A DNA stretch of 13,173 bases, taken from assembly GCA_020345785.1 (NCBI GenBank), contig CP070771.1, positions 529,283 through 542,455 of the forward strand, read 5' to 3'. Position 1 is the stretch's first letter. Each line of letters opens with the position of its first letter. This DNA is from Desulfobacterales bacterium (GTDB taxonomy: Bacteria > Desulfobacterota > Desulfobacteria > Desulfobacterales > JAFDCJ01). The position numbers and the translations under genes were made by a program. Shown here one piece after another: positions 6,952-13,173 of the stretch. Under the pieces are notes generated by a model. It was not told the DNA's origin. It saw nothing but the letters and a program-made list of their open reading frames with translations, and made no database searches.

Positions 6952-7890
6952 ATGAACAACTTCGATGTACTGGTTATCGGCCGCAGTTGTCTCGATATCA
7001 TTGCTGTGGTCAATCAATTTCCCATAGAGAATCAGAAACTGCCGCTGGAGTTCCGCTTGACCGAAGGCGGCGGTCAGGGTAGCACGGGCTCCTGCTGCAT
7101 ATCGCGATTAGGCGGCAAGGTTGCTTATGTAGGCAAGCTCGGCGATGATGATGAAGGCAAATTATGCTTAAAACGCCTGGAGGACTTCGGCGTGACCACG
7201 GAATTTGTTGAAATTGTTAAGGGCGGCAAAACACCGGTGGCTTATGTATTTATTACCGCCGGCAGCGGCGCCCGCAGCATCATATACGAACGCAACACCT
7301 TGCCGAACATAGATTTAGACCCTATCCTTGAAAACTTGATCCGGCGGACACGTGTTGCGCTGCTCGACCCGCAGGTCACCTACCTTGGCGGGCAATTAAA
7401 AATGTTTGCGGGGAGTGATATCTGCCTCGTTTATGATTGCGAGAGGTGGCGGACAGGTATCGAGGATATCATGCAAACCGCCGACTATTTTATCCCTTCA
7501 TCTGAGTTTCTGGCCGCCGACGAGCTGGGTTTTGATGACATTTCTTTCGAGCAAAAAATCATGAAATTAAACCGTATGGTGGCCGGCAGCCTGATCGTGA
7601 CCCACGGTGAAGACGGCGCGTACTATATTACGGCCGACACCCTTTACCACGTGCCCGTCCCGCATGTGCAAGTCGTGGACACCGTCGGTGCCGGCGATAA
7701 TTTTCATGCGGCCTTTGCTCTGGCCCTGACTCGCGGCTTTGACCTTCATCAGGCGGTAAAGTTTTCCGTTGCAGTGGCCTCTTTGTCCTGCCGGGAATAC
7801 GGCGGCCGCAATGGGGTTCCGACCTGGGAGCAGGCCCTGGAAGTTGCCGGCACCCTGACAGAAAGGAGCGTAGCCTCATTATCCGGTTAA
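6952..7890 (+). CDS. PfkB (ribokinase-like) family sugar or nucleoside kinase
   Basis: This 312-residue cytoplasmic kinase transfers phosphate from ATP to a sugar, sugar phosphate or nucleoside. The C-terminal PfkB signature is DTVGAGDNFHAAF at residues 243-255, with D249 as catalytic base. IVTHGEDGAYY lies before it in the ATP-binding part. The N-terminal region has GRSCLDII and then EGGGQGSTGSCC; the Asn normally found in the first signature (GGxxxN) is absent. LGDDDEG follows as usual. Length is normal for the family. The start is ATG 6952, with only a weak purine stretch upstream. The substrate cannot be named; the altered GG loop argues against calling it ribokinase or fructokinase. The gene is bracketed by two elements with identical ends, at 6740 and 8162. 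Confidence 0.88.
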   Translation: MNNFDVLVIGRSCLDIIAVVNQFPIENQKLPLEFRLTEGGGQGSTGSCCISRLGGKVAYVGKLGDDDEGKLCLKRLEDFGVTTEFVEIVKGGKTPVAYVFITAGSGARSIIYERNTLPNIDLDPILENLIRRTRVALLDPQVTYLGGQLKMFAGSDICLVYDCERWRTGIEDIMQTADYFIPSSEFLAADELGFDDISFEQKIMKLNRMVAGSLIVTHGEDGAYYITADTLYHVPVPHVQVVDTVGAGDNFHAAFALALTRGFDLHQAVKFSVAVASLSCREYGGRNGVPTWEQALEVAGTLTERSVASLSG

Positions 7891-7962
7891 CGAATTGCAA
7901 TAATTCACCGCAGAGACGCCAAGAACGCTGAGGTTAAACAGGTTGGTTCGCTTCGCTCACAA

Positions 7963-8010
7963 TTGGAATGATGGAATATTGGAATTGGCAGGTACTGGGA
8001 CAATGGAATG
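7963..8010. repeat. GGAAT-rich short repeat cluster
   Basis: GGAAT occurs four times (7965, 7973, 7981 and 8005) in TTGGAATGATGGAATATT-like sequence. This is degenerate short-period repetition inside the larger inverted-repeat segment. Confidence 0.5.
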
Positions 8011-8161
8011 GTGGGTTACAAAGACCTCTGAAGACCGGGTTGGACTGTGCCTCCAACTACCGAATAACAGCCAAAAATTTCGGTTTCTTAATCCCAACCA
8101 GGTCTATTTATCCTCATGTGGGTGATATAAAATATAAAAAGAAAAAATGCGCAGCATTAAG

Positions 8162-8258
8162 TAATTAATCCGCCGTGCCTTGGATTTAACCTCTTTTTTC
8201 AGCCGTCAAAGAGCAAATTTCAACTCTGAATGAGCTATTTCTAAGGGCGGATTAATTA
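8162..8258. mobile_element. 97-bp element with 14-bp inverted ends (copy B)
   Basis: The left end TAATTAATCCGCC plus G (8162-8175) and right end GGGCGGATTAATTA (8245-8258) match the ends of copy A at 6740-6842, with one change at the innermost base. The interior (about 69 bp) is unrelated to copy A and contains a small CTCTTT/AAAGAG hairpin. Conserved ends with a variable middle suggest a REPIN-like or miniature element. Confidence 0.6.
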
Positions 8259-8321
8259 AGGAAAATCCATCTTCCCTTTGCGTACTTTGCGTCTGCGGTG
8301 AACTAATATAAAAATAGCGAT

Positions 8322-9575
8322 ATGACGGCAAAAAAGCAATTTACATTCAGCGGAACAAATGCACCTGCGCCGGTCAGGTGGTTGAACCGTCTCACACGGA
8401 GATCGAAGCCTGCATTTGGCAGACTGGTATCATTGCAAGAAAAAAATTTGTTTGAGACAGCCGAACGCCAAACCGGTGTACAGGACTGGGGAGATGCCCG
8501 GTTTAAAGATGCACTGGCCGCCTTGTTGGATTCGGTCAATCAGGAAGGAAGGCTCACGGTCTTCGGCCGCTTCACCTTCAGACAGTTTTTGACTGAAAAC
8601 CTTTGCAGCCGGTTGCGTGTGATTGAAGTGCTGAAGCGCTTTCCGGAAATTCGACAGCAAAACATTCAAAGACCGATTTTCATTACCGGCTGGTATCGCA
8701 CCGGCACCACCTATCTTCAAAACCTGCTGGCATCTCATCCCAACGTGCGGGTGCCGCTTTTCTGGGAGCTGCGCCATCCCTGCCCCACCTTCGATCCCCG
8801 CTCCGCGGATCCCCGCCGTCAAATTCGCAGGGTTCATATGGAGAGCCGGATTCACCGCTGGCTGGCGCCCGGCTTTGGTGACGCCCATTCCATGGCTGCT
8901 GAAAAACCGGAAGAGTGCCTGCATCTGTTCGATAAAGCCTGCGCCGGTACGACGGCTTTTTTTATTACCGAAGCCAAATCATTTGCCTGGTGGCTGGTGA
9001 ATGAAGGCATCGAGTACGGCTACGATTTTTTTAAAATCCAGCTCCAGCTGCTGAACTGGCTGCGCCCCGGTCGGCAATGGGTGCTGAAGTGGCCTTATCA
9101 CCTCTGGCACCTGGATACGTTATTGAAAACATTTCCGGACGCCGCTGTCATTCAGCTTCATCGTGATCCCAGTGAAGCGATCCCGTCCGTCTGCAGCCTG
9201 GCCGCGGCAGCGCGGGCGCCCTTTTGTGAAGGCATCGACGATAAGGCACTGGGAAAATTCTGGCTGGATTATTGCGAAGCAGGTCTGCAGCGAGGATTAG
9301 CGGCTCGCGAAAAGGCCGCTGAAAATCGAGTTATCGATATTCGCTACCCGGATCTGAAACAAAATCCCCTGTCAGCCATTCATCAAATACAGGAGAAAAT
9401 CAATTCAGATGAGTCGGAAGCCTGGATAAAATCTTTACAGACCAAGTTAAAGACCCTGGATAGGAAAGTGCCGGGGAATCATCACTATTCCCCGGATCAG
9501 TTTGGACTCGACGCCGCTACAATCCGCGAGCGGTTCACGAAATACATCGAAGATTACGATTTATCCACCCAATGA
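8322..9575 (+). CDS. PAPS-dependent sulfotransferase family protein (Sulfotransfer_3-like)
   Basis: This 417-residue protein is likely to move a sulfuryl group from PAPS to a hydroxyl or amine. The 5'-phosphosulfate-binding loop is G123-W-Y-R-T-G-T-T130, followed by YLQNLLASHP. The 3'-phosphate-binding motif is HRDPSEAIPSV, with R281 and S289 eight residues apart, as in known sulfotransferases. The central part is rich in W and aromatic residues (FAWWLV, LKWPYHLWHL), typical of the Sulfotransfer_3 group with poorly known acceptors. No signal peptide or membrane segment is seen, so it is probably cytoplasmic. ATG 8322 is chosen; no clear ribosome site. The acceptor could be a lipid, glycan or small molecule; the nearby GT9 gene weakly favours an envelope glycan, but that is conjecture. 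Confidence 0.85.
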   Translation: MTAKKQFTFSGTNAPAPVRWLNRLTRRSKPAFGRLVSLQEKNLFETAERQTGVQDWGDARFKDALAALLDSVNQEGRLTVFGRFTFRQFLTENLCSRLRVIEVLKRFPEIRQQNIQRPIFITGWYRTGTTYLQNLLASHPNVRVPLFWELRHPCPTFDPRSADPRRQIRRVHMESRIHRWLAPGFGDAHSMAAEKPEECLHLFDKACAGTTAFFITEAKSFAWWLVNEGIEYGYDFFKIQLQLLNWLRPGRQWVLKWPYHLWHLDTLLKTFPDAAVIQLHRDPSEAIPSVCSLAAAARAPFCEGIDDKALGKFWLDYCEAGLQRGLAAREKAAENRVIDIRYPDLKQNPLSAIHQIQEKINSDESEAWIKSLQTKLKTLDRKVPGNHHYSPDQFGLDAATIRERFTKYIEDYDLSTQ

Positions 9576-9708
9576 ATTGACGAAGGTCTAATTTCTAGGG
9601 AAGCTTTGTATAATTCGTTGACAAACGAAAAAATCGGGTTAAACTTGATGCTTTGGCAATTCTGCGAATCCGCCTGAAAAGGTTTAACTGGTCGAAAATT
9701 ATCTTGTT

Positions 9709-9793
9709 TTTCTCGTGTTTTTCCCGCCGCGCCGGGATGCTTTCGTGATTAATTTGTATTTTTTGTTCTCTCCGGCTTGCCCGGATTAGGTTT
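9709..9793. repeat. Second copy of the 2114-2185 repeat
   Basis: TCGTGTTTTT, GCTTTCGTGAT, TTTTTTGTTC and GGCTTGCCCGGATTAGG follow in the same order and spacing as at 2114-2185. The differences are point changes plus a GC-rich segment (CCCGCCGCGCCGGGA) replacing GTCCTCTC. It ends 4 bp before the DUF89 start and supplies the only ribosome-site-like sequence there. Confidence 0.65.
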
Positions 9794-9797
9794 GAAT

Positions 9798-10679
9798 ATG
9801 ATGAAACCGCTTCAACCGATACCCCAGTGCATCGACTGTTTGATGTCGCTGGCAAAAAACGTGGTCGCTCTGGCAGATCCTGAAAATCAGGGCCTCATTG
9901 AAAAAGCTGAGCGCATTTCCCGTAATGTCTTGGCAGAGGCCGTGCATAACGAATCGAGCTCACCGCAGATTGCCAATCGAATTCTCAGAGAAATCAGTCA
10001 ACTCACCGGCATCGCCGACCCCTATGCGGATTTTAAAGCCCGGGAAATGGATCAGGCCCGTAAAATATTTTCTCAACTCCAGGCGCGCGTGGGAGAAGAT
10101 CTGAGATCGCGCGTCAAATTAGCGGCGCTTGGAAACAGTCTGGATTTTTTTAAAAATCCTGCACGGGCGCTGGCCGAAATCCCGCATCAATTCGACAACG
10201 GCATCTCATTTTATTACGACAATATTGATCAGCTCGAAGCCTGTCTTGCAAAATCGCCGCAGAAGGCTTTATACCTGACCGACAATGCGGGTGAAATCTA
10301 TTTTGATTTACCCCTTTACGAATACCTCAAGCAATGTTGTCGGAAAATTTATCTGGTGGTAAAAGGGGGGCCATCTCTGAACGATTTCACCCGGGTTGAA
10401 CTGAAATCAGCCGAATTGGAAGACAAATTCGACTTCGTGGCCGACACCGGCAGCGACGGCGCCGGTATTGATTGGGAAAATGTCTCCGGGGAATTCCGGG
10501 ATCTGCTGGACTCCGCCGACCTAATTGTATCAAAGGGTATGGCAAATTTTGAAACCCTCTATCCGAAAAGCATATCGGCTCCAGGCTTCTATCTGTTCAA
10601 AGTTAAGTGCGAGCCCATTCAAAACTATGTTCAGGCACCGGTCGACAGTTTCCTGGCCATCTGGAAAGGCGGCGAATGA
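9798..10679 (+). CDS. DUF89 / ARMT1-like metal-dependent phosphatase
   Basis: This 293-residue protein is of the DUF89 family, whose characterised members are divalent-metal phosphatases thought to clear unwanted sugar or cofactor phosphates. Expected metal ligands are visible: D162 and N163 in TDNAGE, and D196 in GPSLNDFT, about 34 residues on, as in known members. Later conserved stretches are TGSDGAGI, IVSKGMANFETL and FKVKCEPI. C11 and C14 form the N-terminal CxxC seen in stand-alone prokaryotic forms. The ATG at 9798 is preferred, with GGATTAGG 7 nt upstream; a TTG at 9777 lies inside the repeat copy and is unlikely, and ATG 9801 is possible. The amidase gene follows after 70 nt. A sugar kinase lies two genes upstream, a suggestive but distant partner. 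Confidence 0.87.
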   Translation: MMKPLQPIPQCIDCLMSLAKNVVALADPENQGLIEKAERISRNVLAEAVHNESSSPQIANRILREISQLTGIADPYADFKAREMDQARKIFSQLQARVGEDLRSRVKLAALGNSLDFFKNPARALAEIPHQFDNGISFYYDNIDQLEACLAKSPQKALYLTDNAGEIYFDLPLYEYLKQCCRKIYLVVKGGPSLNDFTRVELKSAELEDKFDFVADTGSDGAGIDWENVSGEFRDLLDSADLIVSKGMANFETLYPKSISAPGFYLFKVKCEPIQNYVQAPVDSFLAIWKGGE

Positions 10680-10749
10680 ATGAGGCGCCTAAAAAAAGTT
10701 AATCCAATTTTATTCAACTAGTTGCAAAGACTCCGAGACTTAAAATTTT

Positions 10750-12156
10750 ATGGAATCTTTACTCACAAAACCGGCTGTTGAACTGGTGAAACTAATATGT
10801 TCCGGCGATCTTTCACCTGTGGAATTGATTGAGGCAACCCTGCGCAGAATCGAGACGGTAAACCCGCAACTCAATGCCTTTGTGGCCGTGCGGGCCGATG
10901 ACGCGCTGGCGGAAGCCAGGGATTTGGCGGAAGACATCGCTGCCGGCGCGGATCCCGGTCCGCTGGCCGGTATACCCATTGCCGTCAAAGACATGGAAGA
11001 CACGAGCGGTATGGTGACCAGCTTTGGTTCCATACCCTTCAAAAACAATTTCGTTCGCAACGACTCGGTCCAGGTGGCCCGGCTCAAGGAAGCCGGAGCC
11101 ATTGTGGTGGGCAAAACCAACACGCCGGAGTTTGGTTTTACCGGATTTACCAAGAACCGGCTTTACGGCATAACCCGAAACCCTTGGAATCCGGAGCGCA
11201 CACCGGGCGGATCCAGCGGGGGTGCCGCAGCCGCGGTCGCCGGTTGCATGGTTCCGATAGCCACCGGATCGGATGCCGGCGGCTCCATCCGGATTCCAGC
11301 CAGCTACTGCGGGTGTTTTGGTATCAAACCTTCCTACGGTCGGATCCCTCTGGGGCCGCTGCCGGCATTGCCCATGTCGCGCACCTGGCATATGGGTCCA
11401 CTGAGCCGCACCGTTGCCGATGCAGCCCTCTATCTGGATTGCGTCGCGGGATATCACTCGGCGGATCCGGATTCTTTACCGCAGCCAAACCTGTCCTATG
11501 TGGATTGCCTGGCAAAATTGCCTGCCGGTATGAAAATCGGTTTCAGCCCCGACCTGGGTTACGCACGGGTGCAAAAGGAGGTCGCAGCCGTTGTGGATCA
11601 GGCGCTGAAGGCCTTCGAAGACCTGGGACACACTGTGGATATCTGGCAGGGAAAAATCCCCAGAGTGGATGAAGCCTGGTCCAAACTGATGATTTACGAG
11701 CTGTACGCAATGGTTCACCATCAGCTGGATGATATCCGGGCGGAAATGGGAAAAACGCTGGTCAATTCGCTGGATCTGGCTAAAAAGCTGCGCGTGCATG
11801 ACTTTATTGCAATCCAGAACGCCCGTAATGATCTGAACGATACCCTGGCCGAGTTTTTCACCGAATTCGATCTCCTGTTAACCCCGACCATGCCAACCGA
11901 GGCCTTTGCGGCTGCGGGACCGCCGCCGGCCGAAATCGACGGGCATCCGATTGCCCTCCTGGATGCCGTGGCGTTTACCTACCCCTTTAATTTAGCGGGC
12001 CATCCGGCGGCCACTGTCCGGGCCGGGTTAACCGCCAGCGGGCTTCCGGCAGGTCTGCAGATCATCGGGCCCAGACACCGCGACGAACGGGTGCTCCAGG
12101 CGGCTTACGCATATGAGCAAATACGCCCCTGGAACGATGCGTGGCCGAGCCTGTAA
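10750..12156 (+). CDS. Amidase-signature family hydrolase
   Basis: This 468-residue protein of the amidase signature family hydrolyses a carboxamide using a Ser-cisSer-Lys triad. The triad is visible as K80 (PIAVKDME), S155 in GGSSGG, and the nucleophile S179 in GSDAGGSIRIPA; the 24-residue spacing of the two serines equals that of fatty acid amide hydrolase. No signal peptide is seen, so a cytoplasmic location is likely. GatA of the tRNA amidotransferase is a relative, but no gatB or gatC is nearby, and the C-terminal half (VVDQALKAFEDLGHTVD, NDLNDTLAEFFTEFDLLLTPT) fits a general amidase. It begins at ATG 10750 without a strong ribosome site. The GT9 gene starts 9 nt after its stop, so the two are probably co-transcribed. 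Substrate unknown. Confidence 0.88.
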   Translation: MESLLTKPAVELVKLICSGDLSPVELIEATLRRIETVNPQLNAFVAVRADDALAEARDLAEDIAAGADPGPLAGIPIAVKDMEDTSGMVTSFGSIPFKNNFVRNDSVQVARLKEAGAIVVGKTNTPEFGFTGFTKNRLYGITRNPWNPERTPGGSSGGAAAAVAGCMVPIATGSDAGGSIRIPASYCGCFGIKPSYGRIPLGPLPALPMSRTWHMGPLSRTVADAALYLDCVAGYHSADPDSLPQPNLSYVDCLAKLPAGMKIGFSPDLGYARVQKEVAAVVDQALKAFEDLGHTVDIWQGKIPRVDEAWSKLMIYELYAMVHHQLDDIRAEMGKTLVNSLDLAKKLRVHDFIAIQNARNDLNDTLAEFFTEFDLLLTPTMPTEAFAAAGPPPAEIDGHPIALLDAVAFTYPFNLAGHPAATVRAGLTASGLPAGLQIIGPRHRDERVLQAAYAYEQIRPWNDAWPSL

Positions 12157-12165
12157 GAATTCACA

Positions 12166-13110
12166 ATGCCAGATTCAAACCTTCTCATGATCCACCAGGG
12201 CGCCCTGGGGGATTTCATCCTGACCTTTCCGGCCGTTATCCGGCTGCGGGGGTATTATCCGTCTATTGATGTGCTCTGCCAGAATCAGCTGGGAAAGCTG
12301 GCCGGGGCGCTGGGGCTGGCAGAAAATTGTTATCCTCTGGAAAGCGCGTGCTGGGCTTCGCTTTTCAACGATCGAATAGATCCGAAAATAAAAACGCTGC
12401 TGGCGAAGTATGGGAAAATCATATTATTTTCAATATCCGGTCAACTCGAAGCGTCTATTGAACGGATAACGGGAAAACCCATTTGCCGGATTCCTCCCAG
12501 ACCGCCGGTCGATGAGCGCATCCATGTGGCAAGGTTCGTATTGGATAATATTTGTAATTGCGGCCTGATAAAGAAAGCAGAGACAAAGCTTGACGACATC
12601 CCGCTCCCGTTTGGAAGGGGCGGCCCGCGACACTCCCGTAAAATATTGTTGCACCCCGGCGCCGGCAGCGTCCGCAAACGCTGGCCGGTTTCAAATTTTC
12701 TTCAGGTGGAAGCCGCGTTGAAGGCTGACGGCTTGGAGCCGGAATTCGTCCTGGGTCCGGCTGAAGAAAATCTGGCGAATGAACTGCAGCACTCAAACCG
12801 ATTAGTTCATGTACTACACGACCTGCAGGACCTGACGGCTCTGCTTAAATCCGCCGGCGGATACATCGGCAACGATTCCGGTGCCAGCCACCTGGCGGCC
12901 TATATCGGCCTGCCGACAACCGTCATATTCGGTCCGGCCGATCCCCAGCGATGGACACCGATCGGCCGGGCGGTAAGAATCGTACGTCCCGAACTGCCAT
13001 GCCGACCGTGTTTTGAAACGGATGATGTCAATTGCAATGATCCGCAGTGTTTGGAGGGTATCCGCCCACAAGAAGTCCTCGAGGCGTTCTACAAGGTATA
13101 TCAAACCTAA
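12166..13110 (+). CDS. Glycosyltransferase family 9 (heptosyltransferase-like)
   Basis: This 314-residue protein resembles ADP-heptose:LPS heptosyltransferases, which add sugars to the lipopolysaccharide core on the cytoplasmic side of the inner membrane. The N-terminal HQGALGDFILTFPAV matches the family start motif, with D16 as the likely catalytic Asp. HPGAGSVRKRWP begins at residue 163. GNDSGASHLAA with D237, then FGPADPQRW, is the donor-binding part. It has four cysteines near the end, C279, C282, C290 and C295, in CRPCF, NCN and QCLEGI; such clusters occur in many GT9 proteins and may hold a metal or stabilise the tail. Length is slightly short but complete. It follows the amidase by 9 nt and is followed 1 nt after its stop by another ATG. 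The donor sugar could be a heptose or another ADP-sugar; no symbol is warranted. Confidence 0.88.
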   Translation: MPDSNLLMIHQGALGDFILTFPAVIRLRGYYPSIDVLCQNQLGKLAGALGLAENCYPLESACWASLFNDRIDPKIKTLLAKYGKIILFSISGQLEASIERITGKPICRIPPRPPVDERIHVARFVLDNICNCGLIKKAETKLDDIPLPFGRGGPRHSRKILLHPGAGSVRKRWPVSNFLQVEAALKADGLEPEFVLGPAEENLANELQHSNRLVHVLHDLQDLTALLKSAGGYIGNDSGASHLAAYIGLPTTVIFGPADPQRWTPIGRAVRIVRPELPCRPCFETDDVNCNDPQCLEGIRPQEVLEAFYKVYQT

Positions 13111-13111
13111 A

Positions 13112-13173
13112 ATGAGCGATTCCAGTAAGAAGATTGCAACAATGACCCGATCTGTGCGGGCGGGGATAAACCC
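13112..13173 (+). CDS. Possible start of a further gene, cut by the window edge
   Basis: An ATG lies 1 nt after the GT9 stop and opens 20 codons (MSDSSKKIAT and on) without a stop up to the window end. A second in-frame ATG at 13142 begins MTRSVRAGIN. The tight spacing suggests translational coupling with the GT9 gene. Too little is visible to name a family, and a non-coding tail cannot be excluded. Confidence 0.4.
   Translation, partial: MSDSSKKIATMTRSVRAGIN

Larger units (their letters stand above)
7904..8302. repeat. ~400-bp segment bounded by an imperfect ~25-bp inverted repeat
   Basis: TTCACCGCAGAGACGC (7904-7919) pairs with GCGTCTGCGGTGAA (8289-8302) except for a 2-nt gap. The match continues inward as CAAGAACGC against GCGTACTTT with mismatches. 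The pair encloses the entire gap between the kinase and sulfotransferase genes, as expected for an inserted non-autonomous element or a chance pair of dispersed repeats. Confidence 0.55.
7891..8321. other. Intergenic region with nested inverted-repeat elements, no gene seen
   Basis: Short frames of 60-66 codons exist here (for example 7943-8125) but read as low-complexity, unfamiliar sequence with no start signal, so they are not called. Almost the whole stretch lies between an imperfect inverted pair (7904 and 8302). It carries GGAAT-rich sequence at 7963-8010 and the second 14-bp-ended element at 8162-8258. Confidence 0.6.

Noticed and set aside
7943..8168. Two overlapping 60-66-codon frames in the kinase-sulfotransferase gap
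   Set aside because: They run through GGAAT-rich repeat sequence, have no convincing start signal, and read as W/N-rich low-complexity peptide.
8430..8924. 164-codon open frame on the - strand
   Set aside because: It lies wholly inside the sulfotransferase gene, opposite its conserved PAPS-binding region, and its translation shows no recognisable domain.
10813..11457. 214-codon open frame on the - strand
   Set aside because: It is opposite the catalytic core of the amidase gene, whose triad is intact; the long frame follows from GC-rich codon use.
10750..12156. Calling the amidase GatA
   Set aside because: No gatB or gatC is adjacent, and the C-terminal half fits general amidases better.

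Overview
The window holds nine protein-coding genes or gene parts plus a possible tenth at the right edge, all on the + strand. No RNA gene, CRISPR array or transposase was seen. The organism looks like a Gram-negative bacterium of moderate GC. The heptosyltransferase-like gene implies lipopolysaccharide, and the long intergenic stretches packed with short inverted repeats resemble those I associate with Desulfobacterota (deltaproteobacterial) genomes and metagenome bins. That placement is an inference from style, not proof.

Layout. Bases 1-1920 encode the C-terminal part of a membrane protein with a periplasmic-type domain and a TPR tail; its frame is open to the left edge. A 672-bp repeat-rich gap follows. 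Next is a membrane-anchored serine hydrolase of the class C beta-lactamase fold (2593-4017), then a second repeat-rich gap of about 620 bp. A RluA-family pseudouridine synthase (4636-5478) is followed by a 222-bp gap holding five consecutive inverted repeats. A more A+T-rich alpha/beta hydrolase, probably a lipoprotein (5704-6735), comes next. A PfkB-family sugar or nucleoside kinase (6952-7890) is bracketed by two ~100-bp elements that share the same 14-bp ends. Then come a PAPS-dependent type sulfotransferase (8322-9575), a DUF89/ARMT1-like metal-dependent phosphatase (9798-10679), an amidase-signature hydrolase (10750-12156) and a GT9 heptosyltransferase-like protein (12166-13110). A further reading frame starts 1 nt after the last stop and leaves the window.

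Working together. Only the right end looks like an operon: amidase, GT9 and the next frame are 9 nt and 1 nt apart, with the DUF89 gene 70 nt upstream. The other genes are separated by more than 200 bp and are probably independent units. Membrane and envelope themes recur (TPR membrane protein, anchored hydrolase, lipoprotein hydrolase, sulfotransferase, GT9), but no single pathway can be read from the sequence.

The least ordinary content is non-coding. There are paired 14-bp-ended elements around the kinase gene, one of them nested in a ~400-bp region with its own inverted ends. There is a cruciform-like triple hairpin at 2317-2396. A ~75-bp repeat occurs twice, near 2114-2185 and 9709-9793. 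I see no clear evidence of a new defence or biosynthetic system.
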